From: CAYWMQ01 sp964459635
Lineage (GTDB): Bacteria; Patescibacteriota; Minisyncoccia; Phycocordibacterales; UBA12088
Direction of reading: 5' to 3'
Assembly (NCBI GenBank): GCA_964459635.1
Contig: CAYWMQ010000044.1
Location: 1-6,760, forward strand
DNA length: 6,760 bases
Part shown: in pieces, positions 6,481-6,760 of the stretch
Numbering within the stretch: the stretch's first letter is position 1
How the letters are laid out: each line of letters starts with the position of its first letter
The notes under the pieces: generated by a model
What the model was told of the DNA's origin: nothing
Seen by the model: the letters and a program-made list of their open reading frames with translations, nothing else
Databases searched by the model: none
Made by a program: the position numbers and the translations under genes

Positions 6481-6603
6481 GGCTTAAGGACAGGCGAGCC
6501 GTGGCAGAGTAGGACACGCATGCGTTTCTTTGCGTATGCAACAGTCCCGTACGCGAGGTATGTATTCGCGGCACGGTACATAACAGCTGACCCCCATATT
6601 TGT
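6481..6603. other. Spacer before glyS
   Basis: These 123 bp hold no gene that I can support. A weak hairpin (GCATGCG at 6518-6524 with CGTATGC at 6533-6539, seven pairs including one G-T) has no T-run after it, so it is not a convincing terminator. Candidate -10 boxes (TGTATT at 6561-6566, TACATA at 6577-6582) are poor. No T-box motif or Shine-Dalgarno sequence is seen before the glyS ATG. Confidence 0.5.
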
Positions 6604-6760
6604 ATGAAAACCCCATCCCTTGACGATATCGTCTCACTCACCAAGCGTCGCGGCTTCATCTATCAAGGCTCCGAGATATACGGAGGCCTCGCTGGTACGT
6701 GGGACTACGGGCCTTTGGGTGTCGCGCTAAAAAAGAACATCGAGCGCCTGTGGTGGCGTA
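6604..6760 (+). CDS. glyS: Glycyl-tRNA synthetase, alpha2 type, N-terminal part (cut by window end)
   Basis: Only the first 52 codons are in the window. They read MKTPSLDDIVSLTKRRGFI and continue with a segment containing GSEIYGGLAGTWDYGPLG (about residues 23-40). This is the hallmark N-terminal motif of class II glycyl-tRNA synthetases of the single-chain, homodimeric type used by archaea, eukaryotes and many bacteria; the alpha2-beta2 GlyQ/GlyS enzyme does not have it. The enzyme charges tRNA-Gly with glycine in the cytoplasm. The ATG at 6604 gives the expected N-terminus, with KRRGF at residues 14-18. There is no Shine-Dalgarno sequence before it. The gene runs off the right edge, so the catalytic motifs and the anticodon-binding domain are not visible. 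Its closeness to recO echoes the recO-glyQ-glyS order of many Firmicutes. Confidence 0.93.
   Translation, partial: MKTPSLDDIVSLTKRRGFIYQGSEIYGGLAGTWDYGPLGVALKKNIERLWWR

Noticed and set aside
6518..6539. Terminator or T-box-like leader before glyS
   Set aside because: The hairpin has only seven pairs, one of them a wobble, and no T-run. No T-box sequence or specifier structure can be identified.

Overview
The window is a gene-dense stretch (about 55-58% GC by eye) with four genes, all on the + strand: ileS (isoleucyl-tRNA synthetase), recO (DNA repair), a single-pass membrane protein with a large outer part that I do not recognise by name, and the first 52 codons of glyS (glycyl-tRNA synthetase). 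The protein styles suggest a Patescibacteria/CPR bacterium, probably Parcubacteria-like. The clues are a eukaryote/archaeal-type (type 2) IleRS, a short RecO with no zinc finger, an anchored protein with an [I/L]DKLRRKLY-type cytoplasmic tail and Ig-like outer modules, arrays of 7-bp repeats in spacers and inside genes, and start codons without Shine-Dalgarno sequences. This assignment is inference; no marker gene in the window settles it. Standard stop codons fit: the three complete genes end in TAA, TAG and TAG.

Layout: 1-94 is a spacer with a possible extended -10 promoter. ileS runs 95-3685 and is about 200 residues longer than expected. The excess is a complete histidine phosphatase (phosphoglycerate mutase-like) domain inserted in frame in the catalytic core between the WNISRNRYW strand and the DLHRPYID segment, with all expected catalytic residues present. 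ileS also carries 7-bp repeat arrays at its extreme N-terminus and in the linker between catalytic and anticodon-binding domains. A 98-bp spacer with more 7-bp repeats leads to recO (3784-4386). A 57-bp spacer with a TATACT box just before the start codon leads to the membrane protein gene (4444-6480). A 123-bp spacer then precedes glyS (6604 to beyond the window).

How the genes relate: two aminoacyl-tRNA synthetases flank recO and a cell-surface protein. recO close to glycyl-tRNA synthetase genes is familiar from Firmicutes (recO-glyQ-glyS), so that part may be an old linkage. The most notable item is the IleRS-phosphatase fusion; the second is the family of heptanucleotide arrays that has entered coding sequence without breaking the frame.
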